Source: a bacterium (lineage in GTDB: Bacteria > UBA9089). From it: DNA of 10,953 bases. The stretch spans positions 1-10,953 of the forward strand of contig DNCN01000044.1 of the NCBI GenBank assembly GCA_003485015.1, written 5' to 3'. Within the stretch, counting starts at the first letter, position 1; the number at the start of each line of letters is the position of its first letter. Positions 1 to 6,479 of the stretch are shown in pieces. A model generated the notes under the pieces. That model made no database searches. It was not told the DNA's origin and saw only the letters and a program-made list of their open reading frames with translations. The translations under genes were made by a program, and so were the position numbers.

Positions 1-102
1 AATTCTTTTCATTATAATGCAGGTTTACCACCTCTAAAATAAAGCCTAATTAACTCATCAATATTAAAAAGAGTGGACAGTAATAAGGAAAAAACCTCTT
101 CT

Positions 103-134
103 AATCAAATGATTCCTCCTTGAATCCTTTGATT
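103..134 (+). promoter_or_regulatory. Imperfect hairpin in khpA leader
   Basis: A 13-position stem (103-115 with 122-134) has 12 Watson-Crick pairs and one T/C mismatch at 110/127, and closes a 6-base loop CTCCTT (116-121). The loop plus C115 reads CCTCCTT, which resembles the anti-Shine-Dalgarno end of 16S rRNA and could pair with the GGAGG of the khpA ribosome binding site at 286-290. No T-run follows on the + strand, so it is not a normal terminator in that direction. A regulatory role is inference. Confidence 0.4.
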
Positions 135-283
135 CTACTTAAGATCAGCAAAGAAATCTTTCGATTGATGTATCTATGGGCAAATCCCTTCCTTAGCTTT
201 AAGAGGTTTGAGTAGAATAGAAGACAAAGAGTGGATCAAATCCTAATTCCAAACAGAAGATTCTTTTAATACCAGCAAGGTCT

Positions 284-290
284 GGGGAGG
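284..290 (+). promoter_or_regulatory. khpA ribosome binding site
   Basis: GGGGAGG lies 6 bases before the ATG at 297. It is a strong Shine-Dalgarno match and fixes the khpA start. Confidence 0.75.
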
Positions 291-296
291 TAATAG

Positions 297-527
297 ATGA
301 AGGAGTTAGTAGAGTATCTTGCCAAAAATCTGGTCAATAACCCTGATGAGGTGGAGATTAAAGAGATAGAATGCGAAAAGAGAATAATTCTGCAACTAAA
401 GGTAGCCCCCTCGGATGTAGGCAAGATCATCGGTCGGGGAGGAAAAAGGGTCAAGGCAATCAGGACTCTCCTCTCTGCTACAGCGGCCAAGATCTCCAAG
501 CGAGCTGCTTTGGATGTCCTTGATTGA
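297..527 (+). CDS. khpA: KhpA, KH-domain RNA-binding protein
   Basis: This 76-residue protein is the usual size for KhpA (YlqC / UPF0109), a single type II KH-domain protein. In Gram-positive bacteria KhpA forms a complex with KhpB (Jag/EloR), binds RNA and affects cell division and growth. The N-terminal helix (KELVEYLAKNLV) and a beta strand lead to the KH signature IIGRGGKR (around residues 44-51), whose GxxG loop (G-R-G-G) contacts RNA; a C-terminal helix follows. The ATG at 297 has a strong ribosome binding site 6 bases upstream. It is the first gene of the block, and its stop codon (525-527) overlaps a possible TTG start of rimM. KhpA next to rimM and trmD is a widely conserved arrangement, which supports a link to ribosome or RNA metabolism. 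The identification is firm; the exact role in this organism is not known from the sequence. Confidence 0.95.
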   Translation: MKELVEYLAKNLVNNPDEVEIKEIECEKRIILQLKVAPSDVGKIIGRGGKRVKAIRTLLSATAAKISKRAALDVLD

Positions 528-529
528 AG

Positions 530-1033
530 ATGGAAGAAACGGACTTAGTGGTTATTGGTAAGATAATCAAACCTCAGGGGAATAAGGGAGAACTTAAGGT
601 CGTTCTAGAGACGGATATACCTAAAAGATTTGAAGGATTGTCTAACATCCTAGTGGTAAGTCAAGAAGGGGGATGTCAATCAAAAGAGATAGAGCGGGTT
701 AGATATTACAAAGATCTGTGGGTTATCCTGAAATTCAAAGATACCCCTTACAGTGAAGCTTGGATGTTAATCGGATCAAAACTCTGCGTTCCCAAAGAAT
801 CGAGGCCCAAACTCAAGGAGAATCATTTCTACCATGATGAGATCATTGGCCTTGAGGTATATACCGATGAGGGAAAGGGCTTGGGCAAGGTGACTGAAAT
901 CCTTAAGACAGGTGCTAATGATGTCTATGTGATTGAGGAAGACCTCCTCATCCCGGCTACAAAGGAGGTGGTTAAAGAGGTCGACCTTAAAAGGAATCGA
1001 ATGCTCATCCATCTTATAAAGGGGTTGGTCTAA
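530..1033 (+). CDS. rimM: RimM, 16S rRNA processing / 30S maturation factor
   Basis: RimM binds ribosomal protein S19 and assists maturation of the 30S head and 16S rRNA processing in the cytoplasm. The N-terminal RimM domain (residues about 5-88) opens with VVIGKIIKPQGNKGELKV, the conserved glycine-rich first strand-loop. A PRC-barrel domain follows (about 97-167): GLEVYTDEGKGLGKV, then GANDVYVI, then LIPATKEVVKEVDL, ending in the typical KGLV tail. The length of 167 residues is normal. I chose the ATG at 530; a TTG at 524, overlapping the khpA stop, would add only two residues. No clear ribosome binding site precedes either, so translation is probably coupled to khpA. trmD starts two bases after the stop, as in many bacteria where rimM and trmD are paired. 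Confidence 0.95.
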   Translation: MEETDLVVIGKIIKPQGNKGELKVVLETDIPKRFEGLSNILVVSQEGGCQSKEIERVRYYKDLWVILKFKDTPYSEAWMLIGSKLCVPKESRPKLKENHFYHDEIIGLEVYTDEGKGLGKVTEILKTGANDVYVIEEDLLIPATKEVVKEVDLKRNRMLIHLIKGLV

Positions 1034-1035
1034 GA

Positions 1036-1770
1036 TTGGTTATCGATATCTTGACTCTCTTTCCGGGAGCATTTGAAGGATTTCTCAGGGAAGGATTGAT
1101 CAAACGGGCAATTGAAAGAGGTGCCCTCAGGATCGAACTCCATAATATTCGAGACTTCACTACTGATCGGCACCACCAGGTAGATGATTACCCCTATGGT
1201 GGTGGTCCAGGGATGATCCTTAAGGTAGAACCAGTCTTCAGGGCTGTAAGGTCACTCCCGAGGGGTAAGGTAATCCTGATGAGTCCGCAGGGCATTATTT
1301 TCGATCAGAATGTAGCCAATTCTCTGGCTAAGGAGCCGCATCTTATCTTCATCTGCGGCCACTATGAAGGTCTTGATGAAAGGATTCGGGAGTCTCTTGT
1401 GGACATAGAGATATCTATTGGTGATTATGTTCTGAGTGGAGGCGAGATACCGGCCCTAGCCCTAATTGATACTATAACAAGACTCCTTCCTGGTGTCTTG
1501 GGCAATATCGATTCAATCAGCTCAGAATCATTCCAGGATGGCCTTCTGGAATACCCCCAGTATACCCGACCCGAGGTCTTCGGGGGAATGGCTGTTCCGC
1601 CAATCCTCCTCTCTGGAGACCACGGTAAAATAAGGGAGTGGCGGAGAAGAGAAGCAATCAGGCGAACCTTAGAGAGAAGGCCTAATTTAATAGATAGGGA
1701 GAAACTCTCTATTGAAGATTTGAAACTACTAAGAGAGATCGAGGAGGAACGATGCCAAGAGATGTTATAA
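1036..1770 (+). CDS. trmD: TrmD, tRNA (guanine-37-N1)-methyltransferase
   Basis: TrmD transfers a methyl group from S-adenosylmethionine to N1 of G37 next to the anticodon, which prevents +1 frameshifting. The protein has 244 residues, the normal length. Visible landmarks are the start MVIDILTLFP, the loop DDYPYGGGPGM (50-60), the SPOUT trefoil-knot segment GHYEGLDER followed by EISIGDYVLSGGEIPALALID, then LPGVLG, and the tRNA-binding C-terminal part starting at LLEYPQYTRP. At the position that aligns by eye with the catalytic Asp169 of Haemophilus TrmD (EEDSF) this protein has Glu164 (SSESF). The start is a TTG at 1036, two bases after rimM, with AAAGGGG at 1018-1024 as a distant ribosome binding site. 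The 3' end overlaps rplS by 19 bases, a sign of translational coupling. Confidence 0.97.
   Translation: MVIDILTLFPGAFEGFLREGLIKRAIERGALRIELHNIRDFTTDRHHQVDDYPYGGGPGMILKVEPVFRAVRSLPRGKVILMSPQGIIFDQNVANSLAKEPHLIFICGHYEGLDERIRESLVDIEISIGDYVLSGGEIPALALIDTITRLLPGVLGNIDSISSESFQDGLLEYPQYTRPEVFGGMAVPPILLSGDHGKIREWRRREAIRRTLERRPNLIDREKLSIEDLKLLREIEEERCQEML
1741..1747 (+). promoter_or_regulatory. rplS ribosome binding site inside trmD
   Basis: GAGGAGG lies 4 bases before the ATG at 1752, within the last codons of trmD. It fixes the rplS start and the 19-base overlap between the two genes. Confidence 0.65.
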
Positions 1771-2114
1771 CCGAGGTCCTCAAAGATCAGATGAGGAATG
1801 CCACTGAATTCAATCCTGGTGACACTATCAAGGTCACCATCAAGATAGTCGAAGAGAAGAAGGCCAGGCGTCAGACACTCGAAGGAGTAGTCATCAAAAA
1901 GAGAGGTTCAGGATCATCGGCCACCTTCACTATCAGACGGTTATCGCACGAAGTAGGGGTTGAACACACATTTCCCCTCCATTCTCCCAATATAGAAAAG
2001 ATTGCGGTGGTCTCTGAAGGGAAGGTTAGAAGGGCAAAGTTATATTACCTTCGCAACCGTTCAGGTAAGGCCACGGTCAAAGTCAAACAGAAGGTGGCCA
2101 AAAAAACAACATAG
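1752..2114 (+). CDS. rplS: 50S ribosomal protein L19
   Basis: L19 sits at the interface between the 50S and 30S subunits and contributes to an intersubunit bridge. The protein has 120 residues against 114-118 in well-studied species; the extra length is a basic tail (KATVKVKQKVAKKTT). Conserved blocks are readable in order: FNPGDTIKVTIKIVE (about 20-34), the EGVVIKKRGSG strand, FTIRRLSHEVGVEHTFPLHSP, and the signature GKVRRAKLYYLRNRSGK. The start is an ATG with GAGGAGG just upstream, inside the end of trmD. trmD-rplS is among the most conserved gene pairs in bacteria. The gene is intact and the identification is certain. Confidence 0.98.
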   Translation: MPRDVITEVLKDQMRNATEFNPGDTIKVTIKIVEEKKARRQTLEGVVIKKRGSGSSATFTIRRLSHEVGVEHTFPLHSPNIEKIAVVSEGKVRRAKLYYLRNRSGKATVKVKQKVAKKTT

Positions 2115-2130
2115 TAGGCTAAAGCTATTG

Positions 2131-2775
2131 GTGAAGAATGATTCTTCGAGGAAATGGCTTTACCACGAAGAGATGGCCTATCGCTCCGGCTACCAGATGA
2201 TTGCAGGAGTGGATGAAGCTGGAAGGGGCCCTCTTGCTGGTCCAGTGGTGGCTGCTGCAGTCATCTTCCCCGAAGGGGTTATCATTGAGGGGATTGAAGA
2301 CTCAAAGAGGCTTTCGCCTCAAAGAAGAGAAAAACTCTTTGAAGTCATCACCAGAGAGGCTATCGATTGGAGTATAGGAACCACTGATCATACTGTAATC
2401 GACCAACTCAATATCCTCATCGCCACCCATCTGGCTATGAGGAAGGCCATCCATAAATTGAATCCTGGGCCAGACTTCATCCTGGTTGACGGTTTTACAA
2501 TTCCTGATTGTACCATCAAACAGATCGGTATCAAAGATGGAGATCGTCTTTCTCAATCTATCGCTGCCGCCTCAATCTTAGCCAAGGTAACCCGCGACCG
2601 GATAATGGAGGAGTACGATCACAAATTTCCTGGATACGGCTTTGCTCGGCACAAAGGATACCCAACTCGAGATCACTGCCAGGCTATAGCCCAATACGGA
2701 ATCTGTGAGATTCACAGAAAATCCTTCAGTCCAATTCGTAAACTGGCAATTAATTTACAGAAGGTAGGCCAATAA
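2131..2775 (+). CDS. rnhB: Ribonuclease HII
   Basis: RNase HII cuts RNA in RNA-DNA hybrids and starts removal of single ribonucleotides from genomic DNA. From the GTG at 2131 the protein has 214 residues, a usual size. The metal-binding acids of the family are visible: Asp28 and Glu29 in AGVDEAGRGPLAGPV, Asp120 in ILVDGF, and Asp156 in the AAASILAKVTRD block. The C-terminal H-GYPT---H motif and IHRKSFSP are also present. The reading frame stays open upstream into rplS, but starting there would overlap rplS by more than 100 bases with no family similarity. TTG 2128 or GTG 2131, 13-16 bases after the rplS stop, gives the expected N-terminal helix. An internal ATG at 2173 is possible but would cut that helix. 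The next gene follows after one base. Confidence 0.95.
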   Translation: MKNDSSRKWLYHEEMAYRSGYQMIAGVDEAGRGPLAGPVVAAAVIFPEGVIIEGIEDSKRLSPQRREKLFEVITREAIDWSIGTTDHTVIDQLNILIATHLAMRKAIHKLNPGPDFILVDGFTIPDCTIKQIGIKDGDRLSQSIAAASILAKVTRDRIMEEYDHKFPGYGFARHKGYPTRDHCQAIAQYGICEIHRKSFSPIRKLAINLQKVGQ

Positions 2776-2776
2776 C

Positions 2777-4102
2777 GTGGGTATTAAATCAATAAGCGGC
2801 CGAGAAGTAAGCTTAGTTGCCTCTACAAAGACCGTAGATGGCTTCAGGGGGACGATCAATATCGGAGAGGTCTTGCGAGGGCGGATAATAGAAGTATTCC
2901 CTGAGAATAAGGTCTTAGTTGCCTTTAAAGGCTTTAATCTCATCGCCGAAACTCCTCTGCTCTTCAATAAAGGAGATGTATTTTATGCCCAAGTAAAGGA
3001 GAAGGAGCCAAAGGTCCTGGTCAAGATCCTTCCTCCAGGACACCCCCCTGGACTTACGGATGAGGATATCATGGAGGTCATCCAACACTTCGGAAGGGCC
3101 CCAACACAAGAAAGGGTCCAAATCATCAAGCATCTCATTAAACATAATTTAGCTGTAACAAAAGAGATGATCGATGAAATCGAAAGACATCTCTCCTTCT
3201 TAGAGGGGAATACCGATGAGAATATTACTACCCTTCTCTTTATGAAGGCCCATAACCTAAAGCCCTCCCCCACCAATGTGGAACTAATCAAACTTCATCT
3301 CTTTGAGAGGCTAAACATGGGAAGAGCCTTAACCCAACTTCAAGAGGCTCTTTTGAAGACTGAGTTTGAAGGAAAGGAGAGGCTATTAAGTTTAATCGAA
3401 GAGCTCCCCATCAGGCTGAATGAAGAAAGGGCGGATGAACAGATAAGGAATTTTATTAGATCCTTAGGAATCGGGTATGAATACAACTTAGCTGGTGGGT
3501 TTGATCTGGATGGAAGAGGAGGCCACGAAGACCTAAGAGATCGACTGCCCAGAGGGAAGAGTCTAAAGATAGAACTCTTAAGGCTCTTGAATATCCTCAA
3601 AAGGATGGGCAAAGAGGATCTAAGTCCAGATAAGATAAGGCTACAAGAAGCAGTTCAAAGGGTCCTCAAGCACATCCTCTCATTCCAACTGACCAGTTCC
3701 CAAGAGGGAGAGGATGCCTACCTCTACCTTCAGCTCCCCATCCATTCTGGTGAAGCCCTACCCCAGATGGTGGAACTCAAGGTATACTACCAGAAGAAGG
3801 GTAAGGAAGACAAGGTCGATATGGACCATCTCCAGTTCTCCCTCATCCTCGAGACCTCTAAATTGGGGGTGGTTGAGGTAAGGGTGGGTTTCTGGAAAGA
3901 TGTGGGTAGCCTTGAGTTTAGGCTGGAGGATGAATATAAGAGGATGTTTTTGAATAGAGAGATCCCTTCTCTTAAAGAGACTCTCTTGGCTCTTGATTAT
4001 AAAATCAATCAACTCACTACCTTGGTAAAGCGCGAAGACGAGTCTTGGCCGAGGGAAGAGATCGACCTAAAGAGTCTGGGAAGGATCGATCTAAGGGTGT
4101 AG
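2777..4102 (+). CDS. FliK-like protein (YlqG type), function unknown
   Basis: This 441-residue protein has no signal peptide or membrane segment that I can see. Residues about 30-90 look beta-rich (GEVLRGRIIEVFPENKVLV, then NKGDVFYAQVKEKEPKVLVKI), like a small barrel. Residues about 95-300 are helical and highly charged. Residues about 315-425 resemble the C-terminal domain of the flagellar hook-length regulator FliK: hydrophobic strands YLYLQLPI and LQFSLILETSKLGVVEVRVG (compare the FliK core L-P--LG-VEV-V), then a helix-rich end (LKETLLALDYKINQLTTLV). In Bacillus the rnhB-ylqG-ylqH order places such a protein at this spot, next to the FlhB-like gene, which supports the call. The start is a GTG one base after rnhB; the only upstream AAGG is 12 bases away. 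What it does outside a flagellar locus is unknown. The FliK relation is inferred by eye. Confidence 0.7.
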   Translation: MGIKSISGREVSLVASTKTVDGFRGTINIGEVLRGRIIEVFPENKVLVAFKGFNLIAETPLLFNKGDVFYAQVKEKEPKVLVKILPPGHPPGLTDEDIMEVIQHFGRAPTQERVQIIKHLIKHNLAVTKEMIDEIERHLSFLEGNTDENITTLLFMKAHNLKPSPTNVELIKLHLFERLNMGRALTQLQEALLKTEFEGKERLLSLIEELPIRLNEERADEQIRNFIRSLGIGYEYNLAGGFDLDGRGGHEDLRDRLPRGKSLKIELLRLLNILKRMGKEDLSPDKIRLQEAVQRVLKHILSFQLTSSQEGEDAYLYLQLPIHSGEALPQMVELKVYYQKKGKEDKVDMDHLQFSLILETSKLGVVEVRVGFWKDVGSLEFRLEDEYKRMFLNREIPSLKETLLALDYKINQLTTLVKREDESWPREEIDLKSLGRIDLRV

Positions 4103-4104
4103 CA

Positions 4105-4440
4105 ATGGGCTTAATGGATGAGATTATTACCCCTCCCTTATCGGAAGTAAAGGAAGGAAGAGGTGAAGAGGAGTCTTTGGCTACAGAGGAAGCTGTAGCT
4201 GTGAAGAACCGTGACTCCTTCCCCCAGATCCTGGCTAAGGGGAGAGGGGAAATGGCTCAGGCTATCATCCAAGCAGCCAAAAGGCTTGACATCCCTATCT
4301 ATGAAGATCCAGATCTTTTAGAAGCCCTTTCAGCCCTTGATGTGGGATCAAGGGTACCTGATGAACTCTATCCTCTCATCACCCAAATCATCACCTTCAT
4401 CTATGAGGCCAATAAGAGATTTGGCTATGAATCGCTGTAA
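4105..4440 (+). CDS. Soluble FlhB C-terminal-like protein (YlqH type)
   Basis: This 111-residue protein matches the cytoplasmic C-terminal domain of FlhB / YscU, the export-switch component of flagellar and type III secretion systems, but lacks the membrane part. Readable landmarks are AVAVKN (30-35), PQILAKGRGEMAQAI (40-54), LDIPIYEDPDLLEAL (61-75), and VPDELYPLI (84-92), which correspond to AVALKY, AKG-D--A--I, IPI-E-P-LA--L and IP-ELY in FlhB. The NPTH autocleavage motif that precedes AVALKY in FlhB is absent; the matching place reads SLATEE. The first 29 residues are acidic and look disordered. The ATG at 4105 is preferred because AAGGG lies 7 bases upstream; an earlier in-frame TTG at 4045 would overlap the previous gene by 58 bases. 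Homologues in Bacillus are called YlqH; the function is not established. Confidence 0.85.
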   Translation: MGLMDEIITPPLSEVKEGRGEEESLATEEAVAVKNRDSFPQILAKGRGEMAQAIIQAAKRLDIPIYEDPDLLEALSALDVGSRVPDELYPLITQIITFIYEANKRFGYESL

Positions 4441-4792
4441 GCTCGGCAAGAGGGGCGAAAAACGGGCAGCAGATTATCTCCAGAAAAGAGGATATACAAT
4501 CTTAGCGCAGAATTTCCGCACTCCCCTGGGCGAGATAGACATCATCGCTCAGGAGAAAGGGACTATTGTCTTTATTGAGGTGAAGACAAGAAGTTCTGTA
4601 GTGTTTGGTCAGGCAGAAGAGGCAGTAAATTTATCCAAACAACACCAGATAAGTAAAGTAGCCCAGATCTACCTCAAGGCCAAGGGCAAAGAGAATCAAG
4701 ATTGCCGATTTGACGTGGTAGCTGTCTACGAAGGAAATGAGAAGCCGGCCATTGAACTCATCAAGAATGCCTTCTATCTCGGCAATTGGTAA
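4427..4792 (+). CDS. yraN: YraN family protein (UPF0102), nuclease fold
   Basis: This 121-residue protein has the normal length for the UPF0102/YraN family, which shares the restriction-endonuclease-like (PD-(D/E)XK) fold. The sequence shows KLGKRGEKRAADYLQKRGY with Glu11, then LGEIDIIA (Glu36, Asp38) and FIEVKTR (Glu51, Lys53), which together match the nuclease core. RFDVVAVY near the C-terminus is also typical. The function is not firmly known; genetic context across bacteria suggests DNA processing. The ATG at 4427 gives the standard N-terminus MNR-KLGK-GE and overlaps the FlhB-like gene by 14 bases; a longer reading frame from 4337 has no family similarity. It is followed by comM after 35 bases, a frequent pairing. 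Confidence 0.92.
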   Translation: MNRCKLGKRGEKRAADYLQKRGYTILAQNFRTPLGEIDIIAQEKGTIVFIEVKTRSSVVFGQAEEAVNLSKQHQISKVAQIYLKAKGKENQDCRFDVVAVYEGNEKPAIELIKNAFYLGNW

Positions 4793-4827
4793 TGGGCAAT
4801 TCTAGTATATTGATAAGGAATACATGA

Positions 4828-6363
4828 GTGATCGCCTGTGTCTATTCTAGTACCTTCTTAGGCATAGAAGCCAATACCGTTACGGTTGAGGTGGATGTTA
4901 CCCGGGGTCTTCCGAGTCTTGATCTTGTAGGTCTACCTGATGCTGCCGTAAAGGAGAGTAAGGAACGGGTGAGATCCGCCATCAAGAACTCGGAATTCGA
5001 ATTTCCCTCAAAGCGGATAACCGTAAACTTGGCTCCCGCAGATCTGAAGAAGGAAGGGGCTATCTTCGATCTACCTATTGCTCTCGGGATATTGGCAGCC
5101 ACCGAGCAGATTCCCAAGACTGACCTTAAGGGCTTCATTATCGGTGGCGAACTCGCCCTGGATGGAAGCATAAGACCTATTAAAGGAGCCCTCTCCATGG
5201 CCTTAGCGGCTAAGGAAGAAGGCAAAAGAGGAGTGATTGTCCCATATGAAAGTGGAGATGAAGCTGCTGTGGTTGGGGAGATAGAGGTTTATCCAGTAAG
5301 ATCTCTTTATGAGGTAGCCGGATTCCTAAAGGGAGAGACAACCATCAACCCCCATCGAATCGACCCAAAAGAGGTGTTTAATCAAAATGCAAACTATGAC
5401 ATCGACTTCAAGGATGTCAAGGGTCAAGAGTATCCTAAGCGGGCCTTGGAGGTAGCCGCTGCAGGTGGACACAATATCCTTATGATCGGCCCACCTGGCT
5501 CAGGCAAGACGATGCTTGCCAAGCGGCTGAGTACTATTCTTCCAGAATTGGGCCTTGAAGAAGCCCTTGAAACAACCCGTATCCACTCTGTGGTGGGCAC
5601 TCTTTCTCCATTCACATCTCTTTTGGCCACAAGACCATTCCGTGCTCCACACCACACCATCTCTGATGCCGGCCTGATTGGAGGAGGTAATATCCCTAAA
5701 CCAGGTGAGGTTTCTCTGGCTCACAATGGTGTGCTCTTCTTGGACGAAATGCCTGAATTTCACCGTGATGTCTTAGAGGCCCTCCGTCAACCCCTGGAAG
5801 ATGGTGTAGTCACTATCTCTCGAGCTACAGGGTCCCTTACCTTCCCTGCTAAATTTATGCTTGTAGGCGCAATGAATCCTTGCCCTTGTGGCTACCTAAC
5901 CGATCCAAGCAAAGAATGTATCTGCACTCCTCTCCAGGTCCGTAAGTACTTCAACAAGATCTCAGGACCCCTCTTAGATCGGATCGATATCCACATCGAA
6001 ATGCCACCTCTAAAATATGAAGATCTATCTGAAGTGGATAACGGCACAGAGGGCTCAGAAGGGATTAGGCAAAGAGTCAGTAAGGCCCGCCAGGTGCAGA
6101 GGAAGCGATTTAGAGAAACCTCTATCTACTGTAATGCCCAGATGAATGAAGAAATGCTCAGTGAATACTGTAAGATCGATACAGCTTCGTCTGAACTCCT
6201 GAGGGTGGCTATCGATAAACTGGGGCTTTCTGCTCGAGCTTATAGTCGCATCCTAAAGGTAGCACGGACAATTGCCGACTTAGAAGAAAGAGACGATATT
6301 GCTCCGACTCATATCTCTGAAGCCATTGGGTATCGGAGTCTGGATAGAAATTTGTGGATGTAA
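4828..6363 (+). CDS. comM: ComM/YifB family AAA+ ATPase (Mg-chelatase-like)
   Basis: ComM is a hexameric AAA+ helicase that promotes branch migration during integration of incoming DNA in natural transformation; the family is also present in species not known to be competent. The 511-residue protein has the family layout. The N-terminal Lon-protease-like fold begins IACVYSSTFLGIEA and contains VGLPDAAVKESKERVRSAIKNS. The Mg-chelatase AAA+ domain follows, with Walker A GPPGSGKT (about 221-228), the RPFRAPHHTISD block, Walker B VLFLDE (about 302-307), and MNPCPCGY with nearby cysteines (CICT). The C-terminal helical domain contains LGLSARAYSRILKVARTIADLE. The start is a GTG at 4828 with AAGGA at 4815-4819. 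In many Firmicutes dprA follows comM; here an HU-type gene follows after a 116-base gap. Confidence 0.95.
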   Translation: MIACVYSSTFLGIEANTVTVEVDVTRGLPSLDLVGLPDAAVKESKERVRSAIKNSEFEFPSKRITVNLAPADLKKEGAIFDLPIALGILAATEQIPKTDLKGFIIGGELALDGSIRPIKGALSMALAAKEEGKRGVIVPYESGDEAAVVGEIEVYPVRSLYEVAGFLKGETTINPHRIDPKEVFNQNANYDIDFKDVKGQEYPKRALEVAAAGGHNILMIGPPGSGKTMLAKRLSTILPELGLEEALETTRIHSVVGTLSPFTSLLATRPFRAPHHTISDAGLIGGGNIPKPGEVSLAHNGVLFLDEMPEFHRDVLEALRQPLEDGVVTISRATGSLTFPAKFMLVGAMNPCPCGYLTDPSKECICTPLQVRKYFNKISGPLLDRIDIHIEMPPLKYEDLSEVDNGTEGSEGIRQRVSKARQVQRKRFRETSIYCNAQMNEEMLSEYCKIDTASSELLRVAIDKLGLSARAYSRILKVARTIADLEERDDIAPTHISEAIGYRSLDRNLWM

Positions 6364-6402
6364 TTCCACAATAAGTTGATCTTTAGTTAAGGAAAGGGGG
6401 TG

Positions 6403-6465
6403 ATGGTTACACACCTAACTGAACAAGAGGGGCTTATTCTCTCATTGGAGGAAGAAGATGATTAA
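6403..6465 (+). CDS. Possible 20-residue small ORF upstream of HU gene
   Basis: A short open frame runs from ATG 6403 (or GTG 6400) to TAA 6463-6465 in the gap between comM and the HU-type gene. It would encode MVTHLTEQEGLILSLEEEDD. AAGGAA at 6389-6394 sits 8 bases before the ATG, and the tract AAAGGGGGTGAT around it matches an extended ribosome binding sequence with one mismatch. The HU ribosome binding site begins right after its stop, so it could couple translation of the HU gene. The peptide has no known relatives that I recognise, and 20 codons is too short for codon statistics. It may be chance. Confidence 0.3.
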   Translation: MVTHLTEQEGLILSLEEEDD

Positions 6466-6466
6466 A

Positions 6467-6473
6467 AAGGAGG
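6467..6473 (+). promoter_or_regulatory. HU/IHF gene ribosome binding site
   Basis: AAGGAGG is a full Shine-Dalgarno core 6 bases before the GTG at 6480 and decides that start. Confidence 0.75.
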
Positions 6474-6479
6474 ATAGAA

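Larger units (their letters stand above)
1..296. other. Non-coding leader upstream of khpA
   Basis: No convincing coding region is visible on either strand here; stops are frequent in all frames. The stretch is AT-rich compared with the genes. It holds a long imperfect hairpin (103-134, listed separately). A 9-base inverted repeat (92-100 with 201-209) could close a larger stem around that hairpin. A perfect TATAAT lies at 13-18 and a TAGAAT at 213-218, but neither has a good -35 box at normal spacing, so I do not call a firm promoter. The region ends in the khpA ribosome binding site. In many bacteria rpsP precedes khpA; rpsP is absent here unless it ends before position 1. Confidence 0.6.

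Noticed and set aside
88..134. Minus-strand terminator formed by the leader hairpin and the TTTTTT complement of 89-94
   Set aside because: The T-run is about 8-9 bases away from the stem and no minus-strand gene ends here.
2002..2130. Upstream in-frame extension of rnhB to an ATG at 2002
   Set aside because: It would overlap rplS by 113 bases, and the extra residues are the basic rplS tail read in another frame with no RNase HII similarity.
4045..4104. TTG start at 4045 for the FlhB-like gene
   Set aside because: It lies inside the FliK-like gene, has no ribosome binding site and adds only low-complexity charged residues; ATG 4105 has AAGGG at good spacing.
4337..4426. ATG start at 4337 for yraN
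   Set aside because: The added 30 residues are the FlhB-like gene in another frame; family members start at MNR-KLGK.
4842..5225. 127-codon open frame on the minus strand inside comM
   Set aside because: It is antisense to a fully conserved part of comM, with no ribosome binding site and no family resemblance.
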